Of a stretch of DNA of 64,000 nt, positions 16,080-25,702 are shown one piece after another. Position numbers and translations under genes: made by a program. The DNA comes from Streptomyces sp. NBC_00457 (GTDB lineage Bacteria; Actinomycetota; Actinomycetes; Streptomycetales; Streptomycetaceae), in the NCBI RefSeq assembly GCF_036014015.1, contig NZ_CP107905.1, positions 10,602,001 through 10,666,000 of the forward strand, written 5' to 3'. Numbering within the stretch: position 1 is the first letter of the stretch; the number at the start of each line of letters is the position of its first letter. The notes beneath the pieces are model-generated. The model did not search any database. It had not been told where the DNA came from and worked only from the letters and a program-made list of their open reading frames with translations.

Positions 16080-17714
16080 TCACGGCACCATCCAGGACAG
16101 GAGGGTTGTGGATTGCAGACCGACGAGTAGGCACATTCCGATAAGCAGCAGAGCGCTCCAGCCCAGCATCTTGCGAAACAGGTCGCCTTCGCGTCCGGTC
16201 AGCCCTGCGGCGCCGGCAGCGATGGTCAGGTTCTGCAGTGAGATCATCTTGCCGATCACTCCTCCGGAGGCGTTGGCGGCCGTGACCAGGACTGGCGAGA
16301 GCCCGGTGTTCTGTGCAGCGGTGGCCTGAAGTGCGCCGAAGAGTGAGTTGGATGAGGTGTCGGAGCCGGTGAGGGCAACGCCGAGCCACCCCAGGACCGG
16401 TGCGAGTACCGCGAAGAACGGGCCGGCACCGGACATCCACGTGCCCAGTGTGGCGGCTTGCCCGCTGGCGTTCATGACGAAGGAGAGCCCAAGTAGCCCG
16501 GTTACGCAGAGGACTGCCTCGCGCAACTGGCCCAAGGTACGGACATAGGCGGAGCAAGCCGCCCGCGGGTGGATGCGGAGCACCATCATGGTCAGCAGGC
16601 CGGACACCAGGAGCAGGCTCCCCGGAGCGGAGAGCCAGTTGAGCTTGAATACCGACAGGGTGGAAGGGGCGCCCGAGGCGGTGCGCAGGTGCAGGCCCGG
16701 CCAGTCGATCGCGACGGTGGCGAACTCCAGCGCCCGTTTTACTGGCGGGAGTTGTGACAGCGTGAATGTCATCACGATGATCAGATACGGTGCGAAGGCG
16801 CGCAGAGCGGCCGTGCGATCGTGGGGCGGCCGCTGCCTCTCCGTGAACGCTGGGGGTGGAAGGTCGACCGCTCCTCCGGCGATGACCGGCACCGATGCGG
16901 GGGAGGTCACTTTGATCCGGGCGGTCACGATCACAGCGCCAGCGCCGGCCAGTGCGGCGGCGATGTCGGCCAGGGGCATCGAGACGTAATTCGAGGCGAC
17001 GAACTGCGCGAGCGCGAAGGCTAGTCCGCAGGCCAGTGCGGGCCACCAGCGTTCGCCCAGTCCCCGGCGCCCGTCGACGATGCCCACTAACAGCAGCGGA
17101 ACGAAGAGTGCGATGACGGGGACCTGCCGTCCAGCCATCGAGCCCAGGTCGTCCACAGGCAGTCCGGTGACTTTTGCAAGGGTGGTGATGGGCAGGCCCA
17201 GCGGCCCGAAGGCCGCCGGAACCGTGTTGGCCACCAGTGCGGTACTCGCCGCCCGGAATGGGCTGAATCCGACAGCCAGCAGCATCACCGTAGTGATCGC
17301 AACGGGTGTGCCCTGTCCCGCGAGTGCTTCCAGCAGCGACCCGAAACAGAACGCGATAAGCAAGGCCTGGATCCTACGGTCATCAGTGATCCGGACGAGG
17401 GCACGCCACTGCACCTGGAAGTGTCCGCTGTCAACGGTCATCTGGTAAATCCAGATCGCCGTGGTGAAGGTCCAAGCCAGCGGGAACAGCGCGAAGGCGA
17501 CGCCCTGGCTCGCCGCCAAGGCGGTCTGTCCGACTGGCATGGTGTACACGAACAATGCGATGGCCAGGCTCACTGAGAGCCCACTGAACGTGGCTACCCA
17601 CGCTCTGGTGCGGAAGACGCCGAGCAAGAGAAGGAGCGTGATGATCGGCATTGCGGCGATGAGAGCGCTCCAGCCGAGAGAGCCCGCGAAGGGAAGCAGA
17701 TGTTGCTGGTACAC
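16080..17714 (-). CDS. lctP: L-lactate permease (LctP family)
   Basis: A 544-residue, very hydrophobic protein with about 12-14 membrane segments. The LctP signatures are visible: AFCFGSLLEALAGQGTPVAI near residue 130, TVPAAFGPLGLPITTLAK, and the C-terminal ALTGSDTSSNSLFGALQ and NASGGVIGKMISLQNLTIA. The family imports lactate or glycolate with protons. The start is a GTG at 17714. It is read toward the SgcJ side and has no metabolic partners nearby, so it is likely a resident gene rather than part of the enediyne pathway. Confidence 0.9.
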   Translation of the reverse strand: MYQQHLLPFAGSLGWSALIAAMPIITLLLLLGVFRTRAWVATFSGLSVSLAIALFVYTMPVGQTALAASQGVAFALFPLAWTFTTAIWIYQMTVDSGHFQVQWRALVRITDDRRIQALLIAFCFGSLLEALAGQGTPVAITTVMLLAVGFSPFRAASTALVANTVPAAFGPLGLPITTLAKVTGLPVDDLGSMAGRQVPVIALFVPLLLVGIVDGRRGLGERWWPALACGLAFALAQFVASNYVSMPLADIAAALAGAGAVIVTARIKVTSPASVPVIAGGAVDLPPPAFTERQRPPHDRTAALRAFAPYLIIVMTFTLSQLPPVKRALEFATVAIDWPGLHLRTASGAPSTLSVFKLNWLSAPGSLLLVSGLLTMMVLRIHPRAACSAYVRTLGQLREAVLCVTGLLGLSFVMNASGQAATLGTWMSGAGPFFAVLAPVLGWLGVALTGSDTSSNSLFGALQATAAQNTGLSPVLVTAANASGGVIGKMISLQNLTIAAGAAGLTGREGDLFRKMLGWSALLLIGMCLLVGLQSTTLLSWMVP

Positions 17715-18198
17715 CGCGATCTCCTCAGCTCGGGCTGCCGGGCACAGCGCAGGACATGCAAGTCCCGGGTCTCATGGAGGCTCTCCTTGCGGCCAGAGCC
17801 TCCTGGCGGGCTGGTGCTCATACTTGAGTGGTGAGCCGTTCGTAACCGGTTGATGACGGTCTGCCGCTGTACGGCGGCCTCGGCTACCGCAGCCTGCGTG
17901 CTCGGTGCTGGACAACGGGCGCAGAAATCCAACGAGCCCGCACTGCCCCTGCTGTGCTTGTATCGAGGATTCCGCTGTCTCCTCGGAGCCTGGTATCCGC
18001 ATGACCGTGCAGCCGTCCGGCTACCGGGCGGCTGCACCGGGCTCGCTTCTTTCCCGCACGCGACTGACCGCACCGTCATCGGCATCCTGCCGGGCACTCC
18101 AGGCCGGTGACCGTCGCGGGCCGGCTACGCAAAGACCGGGGCGGGTTCCGGACGCGGCGCAGCATCCCTGGTCGCCTCGCCGATCGCGTCGACCGGCG
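17715..18198. other. Intergenic stretch without a convincing gene
   Basis: About 480 bases between lactate permease (upstream side) and the end of the asparagine-synthetase gene. Open frames on both strands are short, lack ribosome sites and match nothing recognised. It probably holds the permease promoter. Confidence 0.4.
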
Positions 18199-20034
18199 TT
18201 ATGGAAGCCTGAGTTCGGGGTGGTAGACGTCCAGCCACACGTCGAGGTCGAGGGCCCGCTCCAGGCCCAGCCGCGTCAGCCGGTCCATCGCGGCCGGGTC
18301 GCGCTCCGTCGCAGCCTTGAGCCAGCCCCGGTCCACCAACTCGAACACTTCGTGATCGCGGCGCGTCAGCAATTCCTTGCCCTGTAGCTGGAGCTCCCGG
18401 CTGTAATAGGGATCCTGAGTCGACGGATACGGGCTCTTCGGCCGCCAAGCGACCGACTCCGGAAGCATCTCTTTAATCGCTCCACGCAGCAGGCTCTTCT
18501 CCCTGCCGTCGTAGGTCTTCAACGACCAGGGCGCGTTGTAGACGTATTCGACGAGCCGATAGTCGCAGAACGGCACCCGGACCTCCAGTCCGACTGCCAT
18601 GCTCATTCGGTCCTTGCGGTCGAGCATGTACCGCATAAAGCGGGTCAGGTGCAGATAGATCATGACCCGCATGCGGTACTCGAAGTCGTCCTCGGAGTCG
18701 AGCCGCCCGACTTCCCCGACGGCGCTTTCGTACCTGTCCAGCCGATACTCTTCGAGTTTCAGTTGCGACACCAGTTGCGGGTTCAGCCCGGTGGCGTCCT
18801 TGTCGAACGGGCCCACGCTGACGGCTATCCACGGAAACGCGCGTGCGCTCTGGATGGCGGGGATATGCATGTGCTTGTACCCGCCGAATATCTCGTCCGC
18901 CGCCTCGCCGGACAGGGCGACGGTCGATTTCTCACGAATCGACTTGAAGAGCAGGTACAGCGAGAAGTCCATGTCGCCGACCCCCATCGGCGTGTCCCGC
19001 GCGATGAGCGCGGCCTTGCGGACGTCGGGGTCGGCCAGCGCCTTCGGGTCGAGCACGATGTCGGTGTGCTCCGAGCCGACATGTTCGGCGACGTCGCGGA
19101 TGAACGGTGTGTCCGGGGTGTCGCGCAGGTCGTCCGGCTTGAAGTTCTCTGCCTGACCCATGAAGTCGACCGCGAATGTCGACACCCGCTCGCCGCCGAG
19201 ATGGGCCGCGGCCAGCGCGGTGAGCGTGCCGGAGTCGAGCCCGCCGGACAGCAGCACGCAGCGTGGCACGTCGGCGACGAGCTGCCGCCGCACAATGTCG
19301 TCCAGGAGTTCGCGAACCCGACCGACGGAGGTGTCCACGTCGTCGGTGTGCGGCCGGGTCTCCATCCGCCAATAGGTGCGCTCGTGCACGCCGGCGTCGT
19401 CGACGGTGACCATGGTGCCGGGCTCCACTTGCCGTATGTCCGTCCAGATCGCGTGTCCCGGCGTAAAGGCGTATGACAGTGTCTCGCGCAGCCCATCTGC
19501 GTCCACCACGCGTTTGGCGAGCGGGTTGGCCAGGATGGCCTTCTGCTCCGAACCGAAGATGACGCCGTCGGGCGTTCGGTAGTAGTAGAACGGTTTGATC
19601 CCCATGCGGTCGCGGATCATCACGAGCTTCTGGTCCCGCGCGTCCCAGATGGCGAACGCATACATACCGTTGATCCGATCGGCCAGCGCCGCTCCCCAGC
19701 GCAGGTAGCCGCGCAGGACCACTTCTGTGTCGCTGGAAGTGGTGAAGCGCTCTCCCTGCCGGGTCAGCTCCTCGCGCAGTTCGACGAAGTTGTAGACCTC
19801 GCCGCTGTAGACGAGCGTCACATCGCCCTGTTCGGTGTGTGCGGTCATCGGCTGCACCCCGCCGGCCAGATCGATCACGGCCAGCCTCCGGTGGCCGAGA
19901 GCGGCGTGCCGGTCGACCCACGTGCCGCAGGCGTCAGGACCCCGGCACTCCATGGTCTCGGTCATCGCATCCAGGACCTTGCGCTCGCGCGTGAGGTCGC
20001 GGTCGAACGCCACCCAGCCGGTAATTCCGCACAT
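18199..20034 (-). CDS. Asparagine synthetase-like glutamine-dependent amidotransferase
   Basis: A 611-residue protein with both AsnB domains. Residues 1-210 form the class II glutaminase: the nucleophile Cys2 (MCGITGW), the RGPD motif, GHRRLAVIDLAGG, and YSGEVYNF. From about residue 240 comes the synthetase domain with the ATP-binding SGGLDSG loop, the GEAADEIFGGY motif and RKDRMSMAVGLEVRVPFCD. Length and motifs fit a functional enzyme. The frame is open to 20058, but the ATG at 20034 exposes Cys2 and has AGGAGG eight bases upstream. It is third in a leftward operon after a methyltransferase and a GMC oxidoreductase. In secondary metabolism such enzymes amidate carboxylates or condense amines with acids; here it could add nitrogen to the enediyne or a side group. 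Ordinary asparagine supply is the alternative. Confidence 0.85.
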   Translation of the reverse strand: MCGITGWVAFDRDLTRERKVLDAMTETMECRGPDACGTWVDRHAALGHRRLAVIDLAGGVQPMTAHTEQGDVTLVYSGEVYNFVELREELTRQGERFTTSSDTEVVLRGYLRWGAALADRINGMYAFAIWDARDQKLVMIRDRMGIKPFYYYRTPDGVIFGSEQKAILANPLAKRVVDADGLRETLSYAFTPGHAIWTDIRQVEPGTMVTVDDAGVHERTYWRMETRPHTDDVDTSVGRVRELLDDIVRRQLVADVPRCVLLSGGLDSGTLTALAAAHLGGERVSTFAVDFMGQAENFKPDDLRDTPDTPFIRDVAEHVGSEHTDIVLDPKALADPDVRKAALIARDTPMGVGDMDFSLYLLFKSIREKSTVALSGEAADEIFGGYKHMHIPAIQSARAFPWIAVSVGPFDKDATGLNPQLVSQLKLEEYRLDRYESAVGEVGRLDSEDDFEYRMRVMIYLHLTRFMRYMLDRKDRMSMAVGLEVRVPFCDYRLVEYVYNAPWSLKTYDGREKSLLRGAIKEMLPESVAWRPKSPYPSTQDPYYSRELQLQGKELLTRRDHEVFELVDRGWLKAATERDPAAMDRLTRLGLERALDLDVWLDVYHPELRLP

Positions 20035-20079
20035 CTGCCCGCCTCCTGTGGCAATCAAAAGGTTCGGTCCTGCTTCGAA

Positions 20080-21630
20080 TCACGCGGAGCCGCGCAACAG
20101 TGCGGCCGCCCGTTCACCGATCATGACGACGCTCAGGTGCGTGTTGGCGCAAACCATGCTGGGCATGATCGACGCGTCCACAACATGGAGGTTCTCGACC
20201 CCGTACACCGCACAGCGCTGATCGACAACCGCCCCCGGGTCGTCAGCCGGCCCCATGCGCACGGTGCCCACCGGGTTGTAGGCGCTGTCCACAGCCCTCT
20301 CGATGTAGTCGCGCAGGGCCTCGTCGTCGTCCATGACGCGCTCGTCCAGCCCGACCAGCTGCTCACCCTTGTTGAAGATCTTCGGTGAGCGCGCCAACTC
20401 CCAGCAGCCCCTGACGCCCTCCGCGAGCAGACGGTAGTCGCGCTCGTCGGAGAGATACCCCAGGTCGACGCGGGGAGCAGCGTACGGGCTCGACGACGCG
20501 AGGGTGACCCGGCCGCGCGAGTGCTGCCGACGGAGCACGACCATCACGCCGAACACCGCCCTGGCCCCGGCGACCCGCCGCAATTCGGGAAAGTGGAGCG
20601 TGAGATCGAAGCGGTTGACCATCGCGTAGTACTGGTCGTTGAACCGGTCGTCGGTCGTGCGGGTCACGATCTGCCCGGTCGACTTGCCCTCGTTCTCGTA
20701 GCCCGGCTTGGGCGTCATGAACACGCCGATGCGCGGCTGGTCAGTCAGCCCCGCACCCACGCCGGCCAGGTCCGCCCGCACGGGCACGCCCAGCGCGCGC
20801 AGGTCCTCCGCGGGCCCGATCCCCGAGCGGAGCAGGATCGCCGGCGATGCGACCGCCCCGGCCGCCAGGATCACCCTCCGCGCACGGATCGTCTGATACG
20901 GGCCGCCGTCTGCGAACAGGACCACGCCCGCCGCGCGCTCTCCCTCGAACAGGACCCGGTCGACGAGGGCGTGGGGCAGGATCGTGAGATTCTCCCGCGT
21001 GCTCGCCGGCCAGAGGTACGACATCGCCGTCGACACGCGGATCCGCGGATCGCGCCGATTCGACGGGATCGGTCCGACGCCGGTCGACTCGGGGTGGTTG
21101 TGGTCCTCGGCCCACGGGTGGCCGGCAGCGAGACAGACCTCGAGGAACGCCTGCTGAACGTCCGTCAGTTCCTCGGGGCGCCACCTCCTGACGGGCACCG
21201 GCCCGCCGCGGCCGTGGACGTCACGGTCGCCGAAGTCCAGATCGTCCTCGAGCGCGCGGAAAACCGGGAGTACGTGCTCCCAGCCCCACAGCGGGTTGCC
21301 GTGCTGCGCCCACTCGTCGTAGTCCTGCGGCGTTCCCCTGATCACGACCGTATTGCCCACGGCCGAGGAGCCGCCGGTGACCTTCCCGAGCGGAAACATG
21401 ACGCGGCGGTTGCGCGTGAGCTGAGTAGTGAACCCCCAGCTGTGCTTCACGAGCGACATCGCGTTGGCGTCCAGGATGTCGTCCGGGGTCCTCGCCTGCG
21501 TGGCGTAGTGCCGCCCGGCCTCGACCAGCAGCACCCGCCGGCCGGGGTCCTCGCTGAGGCGGGCGGCCAGCACGGCGCCGGCACTGCCTGCCCCCACGAT
21601 GATGTCGTCATAGATCTCCGGTGCCGACAT
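20080..21630 (-). CDS. GMC-family FAD oxidoreductase lacking the catalytic His
   Basis: A 516-residue glucose-methanol-choline oxidoreductase: N-terminal IIVGAGSAGAVLAARLSED, the FPLGKVTGGSSAVGN flavin motif, and the second GMC signature AGAVASPAILLRSGIGP. In this family the catalytic base sits in a HPxGTxRMG motif near the C-terminus; here the sequence is AYNPVGTVRMGP, with AAC coding Asn where His is expected. The partner Asn (CANTHL) is retained. The paralogue at 22724-24268 keeps the His. The GGSSAVG motif lacks the His used for covalent flavin attachment in choline oxidase. The ATG at 21630 starts nine bases after the methyltransferase stop. It may be inactive, use another base, or carry out a non-oxidase reaction such as isomerisation or lyase chemistry. 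Confidence 0.9.
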   Translation of the reverse strand: MSAPEIYDDIIVGAGSAGAVLAARLSEDPGRRVLLVEAGRHYATQARTPDDILDANAMSLVKHSWGFTTQLTRNRRVMFPLGKVTGGSSAVGNTVVIRGTPQDYDEWAQHGNPLWGWEHVLPVFRALEDDLDFGDRDVHGRGGPVPVRRWRPEELTDVQQAFLEVCLAAGHPWAEDHNHPESTGVGPIPSNRRDPRIRVSTAMSYLWPASTRENLTILPHALVDRVLFEGERAAGVVLFADGGPYQTIRARRVILAAGAVASPAILLRSGIGPAEDLRALGVPVRADLAGVGAGLTDQPRIGVFMTPKPGYENEGKSTGQIVTRTTDDRFNDQYYAMVNRFDLTLHFPELRRVAGARAVFGVMVVLRRQHSRGRVTLASSSPYAAPRVDLGYLSDERDYRLLAEGVRGCWELARSPKIFNKGEQLVGLDERVMDDDEALRDYIERAVDSAYNPVGTVRMGPADDPGAVVDQRCAVYGVENLHVVDASIMPSMVCANTHLSVVMIGERAAALLRGSA

Positions 21631-21639
21631 GCCCGCCCC

Positions 21640-22479
21640 TCACCGCTTGCGGGCGAGGCCGCACCACATGGGCAGCGGCTTGGGCCCCGAGGCGCCCTGC
21701 GGCGGCCGCCAGAGCTCCGTCTCCACCACTCCGGGCGGCACGACATCCATGCCGTCGAAGAACCGCGAGACATCGGATCGGGTCCGGCGCACCACGGAAT
21801 CGCCCGTCTGCTTGTCCATTTCAGTCAGCATCGCGTTCAACGCCGTGTCCTCGTCGTCCTTGGCGAAGTGGGAGAGCGCCAGATAGCTGCCGGAGGGAAC
21901 GGCGGCGAGCAGCTCGGCCAGGATCCGCTCGGGCCCGTCGGCGTCGTCGATGAAATGGAGCACGCCGAACAGAATGAGCCCGACGGGCTGGGAGAAGTCG
22001 AGCGTCGCGGCGGCCCTGCGCAGGATGTCCTGTGGATCGCGGAAGTCCGCGTCGAGGAAGACGGTGTCCGGGTCGGAGGCAAGCAGGTGTTGCCCGTGGG
22101 ACGCCACAGAGGGCTCGTTGTCGACGTAGACGACGCGGCAGCCGGGCGCGACCGCGCGCGCGGCCTCGTGCGTGTTGCCCATGGTCGGCAGCCCGGTGGC
22201 CAAGTCAAGGAACTGCCGTATCCCGCACTCGCCCGCGAGGTATCCGACGATGCGCCCGAGGGCGTTGCGCGCCGCGTGGAGGTCGATGCGCACTCCTTCG
22301 ACACCGCCGGGCTCACCCGGCCAGTTGACGAACGCGTTGTCGCCGACGGCGCGGTCAGACGCGAAGTTCGCGGTCCCGCCGAGCAGGTAGTCCATGATCC
22401 GCGCCGTATTGGGGATCATGGCGTTCACCCCGACCGGCGCCTCCTCAAGACGTGTTGCCGTCGATGGGTTCTCTGACAT
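21640..22479 (-). CDS. SAM-dependent methyltransferase of the PF04672 type
   Basis: About 279 residues. The opening block, NTARIMDYLLGGTANFASDR, and the SAM-binding run FLDLATGLPTMGN are typical of the actinobacterial S-adenosyl methyltransferase family PF04672, many members of which have no known substrate. Further conserved pieces are VYVDNEPSVASHGQHLL and the Asp-rich DADFRDP. The ATG at 22479 has AAGGAGG eight bases upstream and is preferred over the upstream 22506 codon. It is first in a leftward operon with the His-less GMC enzyme and the asparagine-synthetase-like protein, and faces the second GMC gene across a 244-base divergent promoter region. Methyl transfer to O, N or C of a tailoring moiety is possible. 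Confidence 0.85.
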   Translation of the reverse strand: MSENPSTATRLEEAPVGVNAMIPNTARIMDYLLGGTANFASDRAVGDNAFVNWPGEPGGVEGVRIDLHAARNALGRIVGYLAGECGIRQFLDLATGLPTMGNTHEAARAVAPGCRVVYVDNEPSVASHGQHLLASDPDTVFLDADFRDPQDILRRAAATLDFSQPVGLILFGVLHFIDDADGPERILAELLAAVPSGSYLALSHFAKDDEDTALNAMLTEMDKQTGDSVVRRTRSDVSRFFDGMDVVPPGVVETELWRPPQGASGPKPLPMWCGLARKR

Positions 22480-22723
22480 GCTGCAGCCTCCTTCGAGCCA
22501 CGGCACCGGAGCTCGCGGCGTTGTCGAGACCAGAGTGACGCCGCGGGCACGCCGGCGCTTCTCGCTCCGTGCCCCGCGGGCGAACAGTGCCGGGCAACTC
22601 CGGAGTAGTCCGCCGAGGCCGCCGACGCGACGCTTGACGAGAGGGATTCAGAACCTGCGTCCCTGGCGACGTGTGCCCGTGTCGCGTCGCGCTTCCCGCA
22701 GCCCATGTCAGCGAGGATCATGA

Positions 22724-24268
22724 ATGACGCCTCAATACGATGACATCGTCGTCGGCGCCGGGTCGGCTGGCGCCGTGCTCGCCGCGCGACTGAGTGAGGA
22801 CGCGTCGCGCCGTGTGCTTCTCATCGAGGCCGGCCCCGACTATCTGACGTCGCAGGAGACACCTGACGACATCCGCACCGGCAACGCGATGTCCTTTCAG
22901 GACCACGACTGGGAGTTCAAGGCGGACATCCACGAAGGGCGCAGGATCCGCTTTCCGCGCGGGAAGGTGACCGGCGGCTCCTCGGCCGTCGGCGCCACAG
23001 TCGCGCTGCGCGGTGTTCCCGCGGACTACGACGAGTGGGCGCGGGCCGGAAACCCGGCGTGGTCCTGGCGCGAGGTGCTCCCGTACTTCCGACGCCTGGA
23101 GGACGACCTCGACTTCGGCGGCGAGTACCACGGCCAGGGCGGCCCCTACCCGATCCGCCGCTGGCGCGCGGACGAGCTGGTGCCGGGGCAGGTCGCCTTC
23201 GTCGAGGCCTGCCTCGAAGCGGGCTTCCCCGAGGCCAAGGACCACAACCATCCCGAGGCGACCGGCGTCGGCCCGATCCCATCGAACCGACGTGACCGGG
23301 TGGACAGGGTCACCACCGCGATGGCCTACCTGACGCCAGCACGGGGCCGCCCCAACCTGGACATCAGGGCCCATACGGTCGTCGACCGGATCGTGTTCGA
23401 GGGGGCGCGCGCGGTCGGCGTCACGGCCTCGGTGGCCGGCAGCGCGTACGAGACGATCAGCGCGCGGCGTGTGATCCTTGCGGCCGGCGCCGTGGCCTCG
23501 CCGATGATCCTCATGCGATCCGGCATCGGTCCCGCCGCGGAGCTGCGACGGCTTGGCATCGACAGCCGCGCCGACCTGCCGGGCGTCGGCGCGAACCTCG
23601 TCGACCACCAGCGGACCGGCGCGTTCCTCGCGCCGCGCCCCGGAGTCTGCGACCCGTCGGGCCCGTTCCTACAGGAGATCCTGCGCACCACCGCGACGGG
23701 CTCCGACGAGACGAACGACCTGCAGTACTACATGGTGAACCACTTCGACCTGGCGCACTTCCCTGAGCTCCAGATGCTCTCGGGAACGACGATGATCCTC
23801 GGCGTCATGGTCGTGTCGCAGCGGCCGCGTTCCCGCGGAACACTCGCGCTGACCTCCACGGACCCGCTGGCACCGCCGCGGATCGAGCTGAACTTCCTTG
23901 CAGACGGCGGCCGGGAGCTCGACCTGCTCGTAGAGGGCGTGCGCACCTCGTGGCGCCTGGCCAACCATCCGGGCATCCGCGGGCTGGCGCAAGGCTTCGT
24001 CGTCCTGCGCGAGGCGGTGATCGACAACGACGACATGATCCGGCAGTACGTCAAGACGAGCATCGACAGCGCCTACCACCCGGTGGGGACGGTGCGCATG
24101 GGGCCGGCGGAGGATCCCTCGACCGTCGTCGACGAGCGGTGCGCGGTGCATGGGCTCCAGTCCCTGTATGTCTGCGACGCCTCGGTGATGCCCAACACCG
24201 TCCGCGCGAACACAAACCTCACCTCGATCATGATCGGCGAGCGTACGGCGGACTGGCTGCGCGCGTAG
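22724..24268 (+). CDS. GMC-family FAD oxidoreductase (complete active site)
   Basis: A 514-residue paralogue of the protein at 20080-21630, alike along its whole length. It has IVVGAGSAGAVLAARLSED, FPRGKVTGGSSAVGA, AGAVASPMILMRSGIGP, and the C-terminal AYHPVGTVRMGP with the catalytic His intact and the partner Asn in RANTNLTS. Family enzymes oxidise alcohols with FAD and oxygen or a quinone. The two genes lie back to back around a methyltransferase, so they probably arose by duplication and then diverged in direction and active site. GAGGATC precedes the ATG. It ends at a nested hairpin shared with the P450 gene. Confidence 0.9.
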   Translation: MTPQYDDIVVGAGSAGAVLAARLSEDASRRVLLIEAGPDYLTSQETPDDIRTGNAMSFQDHDWEFKADIHEGRRIRFPRGKVTGGSSAVGATVALRGVPADYDEWARAGNPAWSWREVLPYFRRLEDDLDFGGEYHGQGGPYPIRRWRADELVPGQVAFVEACLEAGFPEAKDHNHPEATGVGPIPSNRRDRVDRVTTAMAYLTPARGRPNLDIRAHTVVDRIVFEGARAVGVTASVAGSAYETISARRVILAAGAVASPMILMRSGIGPAAELRRLGIDSRADLPGVGANLVDHQRTGAFLAPRPGVCDPSGPFLQEILRTTATGSDETNDLQYYMVNHFDLAHFPELQMLSGTTMILGVMVVSQRPRSRGTLALTSTDPLAPPRIELNFLADGGRELDLLVEGVRTSWRLANHPGIRGLAQGFVVLREAVIDNDDMIRQYVKTSIDSAYHPVGTVRMGPAEDPSTVVDERCAVHGLQSLYVCDASVMPNTVRANTNLTSIMIGERTADWLRA

Positions 24269-24276
24269 CCGCACGG

Positions 24277-24320
24277 CACGAACCGGCCGCAGCGGATGAT
24301 CCGCTCCGGCCGGTTCCGTG
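24277..24320. terminator. Nested bidirectional hairpin between convergent genes
   Basis: Outer arms AACCGGCCG (24281-24289) and CGGCCGGTT (24307-24315), extended by CACG/CGTG at the base, enclose an inner AGCGGA/TCCGCT hairpin (24291-24305). It begins nine bases after the GMC stop and ends 14 bases before the P450 stop, so it can end both transcripts. Confidence 0.75.
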
Positions 24321-24334
24321 TCTGCGAAGCCCCG

Positions 24335-25702
24335 TCAGGTCACCGCGCGCACCGTCATCGGCAAGCCGCCGCGGATGCGCAGGGTCAGCATCGCCTCACC
24401 GGCCACCCGGTATCCGGGTACCTTCGTCAGACGCAGATCGCGTGCAACCGTGGCGAGTACGACGGTGGCCTCCATCATGCCGAGGCTGTTGCCGACGCAG
24501 AACCTCGGTCCCGCGCCGAACGGGATGTAGGAGTAGCGGTTCCTGCCCGCCGACGCGGCGGGGGTGAACCGCTCCGGATCGAAGCGCGTGGGTTGCGTCC
24601 AGAACGACGGGTGCCGGTGGAGCAGGTACGGGCAGAGCAGCACGTCGGAGCCGGCGCCGACGGGGAATCCGCCGATCTCGTCATCCGCGCGGGCGATGCG
24701 CGGCAGCAGCCAGACCGGGGGATAGAGGCGGATGACCTCGTCGAGAACCTGCGTCGTATACGTGAGCCCGTGCATGCTCTCGATGGTCAACGGCCCGTGT
24801 CCGAACACCGCGACGGCCTCGTTGTGCAGGCGCTCCCACACCTCCGGGTGCTCGTCGAGCAAATGGAACGCCCAGCTCAGTGTGCTGGCCGTGGTCTCGT
24901 GGCCGGCGAGCAGCAGGGTGACCAGCTCGTCGCGCATACGTACCCGTCCGACGCGTCGGTCGGGTTCATGGCGGACCGACTCGATCAGCCGAGAGACGAC
25001 ATCGTCGCCTGCGGGCCGTGCGGCGCGATCGGCGGCCAGCCGGTCGACAACGCGCTGCAAATCCCGTCTCGCCCGCCGGAAGCGCATCTGCAGGGGCAGC
25101 GGAAGCCACAGCGGCACCGTGCCCAGCGTGATGGCGTCGAACATCGCCTGGTTTTGGACGGCCTCGAACGAGTCGCCGAGCGACTCGAATTCGCCGAGGT
25201 CAGCGTCGATCAGTGTGCGCCCCAGCACGCCGAGGGTGAACGCGGTCATCTCGGCGCGCATGTCCACCGGGCCCTGGCCGACCTGCGTGCTGAGCCGCGC
25301 GGCCAGCCGCTCTGCCTCGTCGCTGATGGCGCCGAGCTGGCCGGCAATCCGTTTCGGTTGGAAGACCGGCTGGATCGTCTTGCGTTGCCCGCGCCAGACC
25401 TCGCCGTCGCTGGTGAGTAGGCCGTCCCCGAGGGCGCGCCGGGCGTGGATCATGCCGAGACCCTTGGTGTAGTTCTCGGCGTTGTCGGCCAGGACGTGCT
25501 TGGCGTGGTCGGGGTGGTTGAAGAAGTAGAGCGTCTTGGGGCCCAGAGGCAGACGAACAGCATCGCCGTACTCGGCGGCGGCCCACGCCATGACATCGAG
25601 ACGGCTCCGCACCATCCTGGCGAGGATGGGGAGTGTGGAGGCACGCGGCGGCCCCGGGATCCGACGGCCGGCCCGCCTGACCGCAGGCCTCATGGTCGTC
25701 AC
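24335..25702 (-). CDS. Cytochrome P450
   Basis: A 455-residue P450 with all key parts: the I-helix oxygen-binding LLLAGHETTASTLSW, the K-helix ExxR in LDEVIRLYPPVW, the PERF-region FDPERFTP, and the heme loop FGAGPRFCVG with the Cys ligand. The PPVWLLPRIA region and length are closer to CYP102/CYP110-like P450s of lipophilic substrates than to the short CYP105 type. The GTG start at 25702 overlaps the E3 stop by four bases (GTGA), showing translational coupling to the enediyne core gene; an ATG at 25693 is an alternative. The overlap makes it likely that this P450 works in the enediyne pathway, perhaps early. Redox partners are not encoded here. Confidence 0.9.
   Translation of the reverse strand: MTTMRPAVRRAGRRIPGPPRASTLPILARMVRSRLDVMAWAAAEYGDAVRLPLGPKTLYFFNHPDHAKHVLADNAENYTKGLGMIHARRALGDGLLTSDGEVWRGQRKTIQPVFQPKRIAGQLGAISDEAERLAARLSTQVGQGPVDMRAEMTAFTLGVLGRTLIDADLGEFESLGDSFEAVQNQAMFDAITLGTVPLWLPLPLQMRFRRARRDLQRVVDRLAADRAARPAGDDVVSRLIESVRHEPDRRVGRVRMRDELVTLLLAGHETTASTLSWAFHLLDEHPEVWERLHNEAVAVFGHGPLTIESMHGLTYTTQVLDEVIRLYPPVWLLPRIARADDEIGGFPVGAGSDVLLCPYLLHRHPSFWTQPTRFDPERFTPAASAGRNRYSYIPFGAGPRFCVGNSLGMMEATVVLATVARDLRLTKVPGYRVAGEAMLTLRIRGGLPMTVRAVT

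Noticed and set aside
20521..22476. 651-codon plus-strand frame over GMC and methyltransferase genes
   Set aside because: Antisense to two well-recognised genes; composition is His/Arg-rich without domains.
24296..25420. 374-codon plus-strand frame over the P450
   Set aside because: Antisense shadow; the minus strand has complete P450 motifs.
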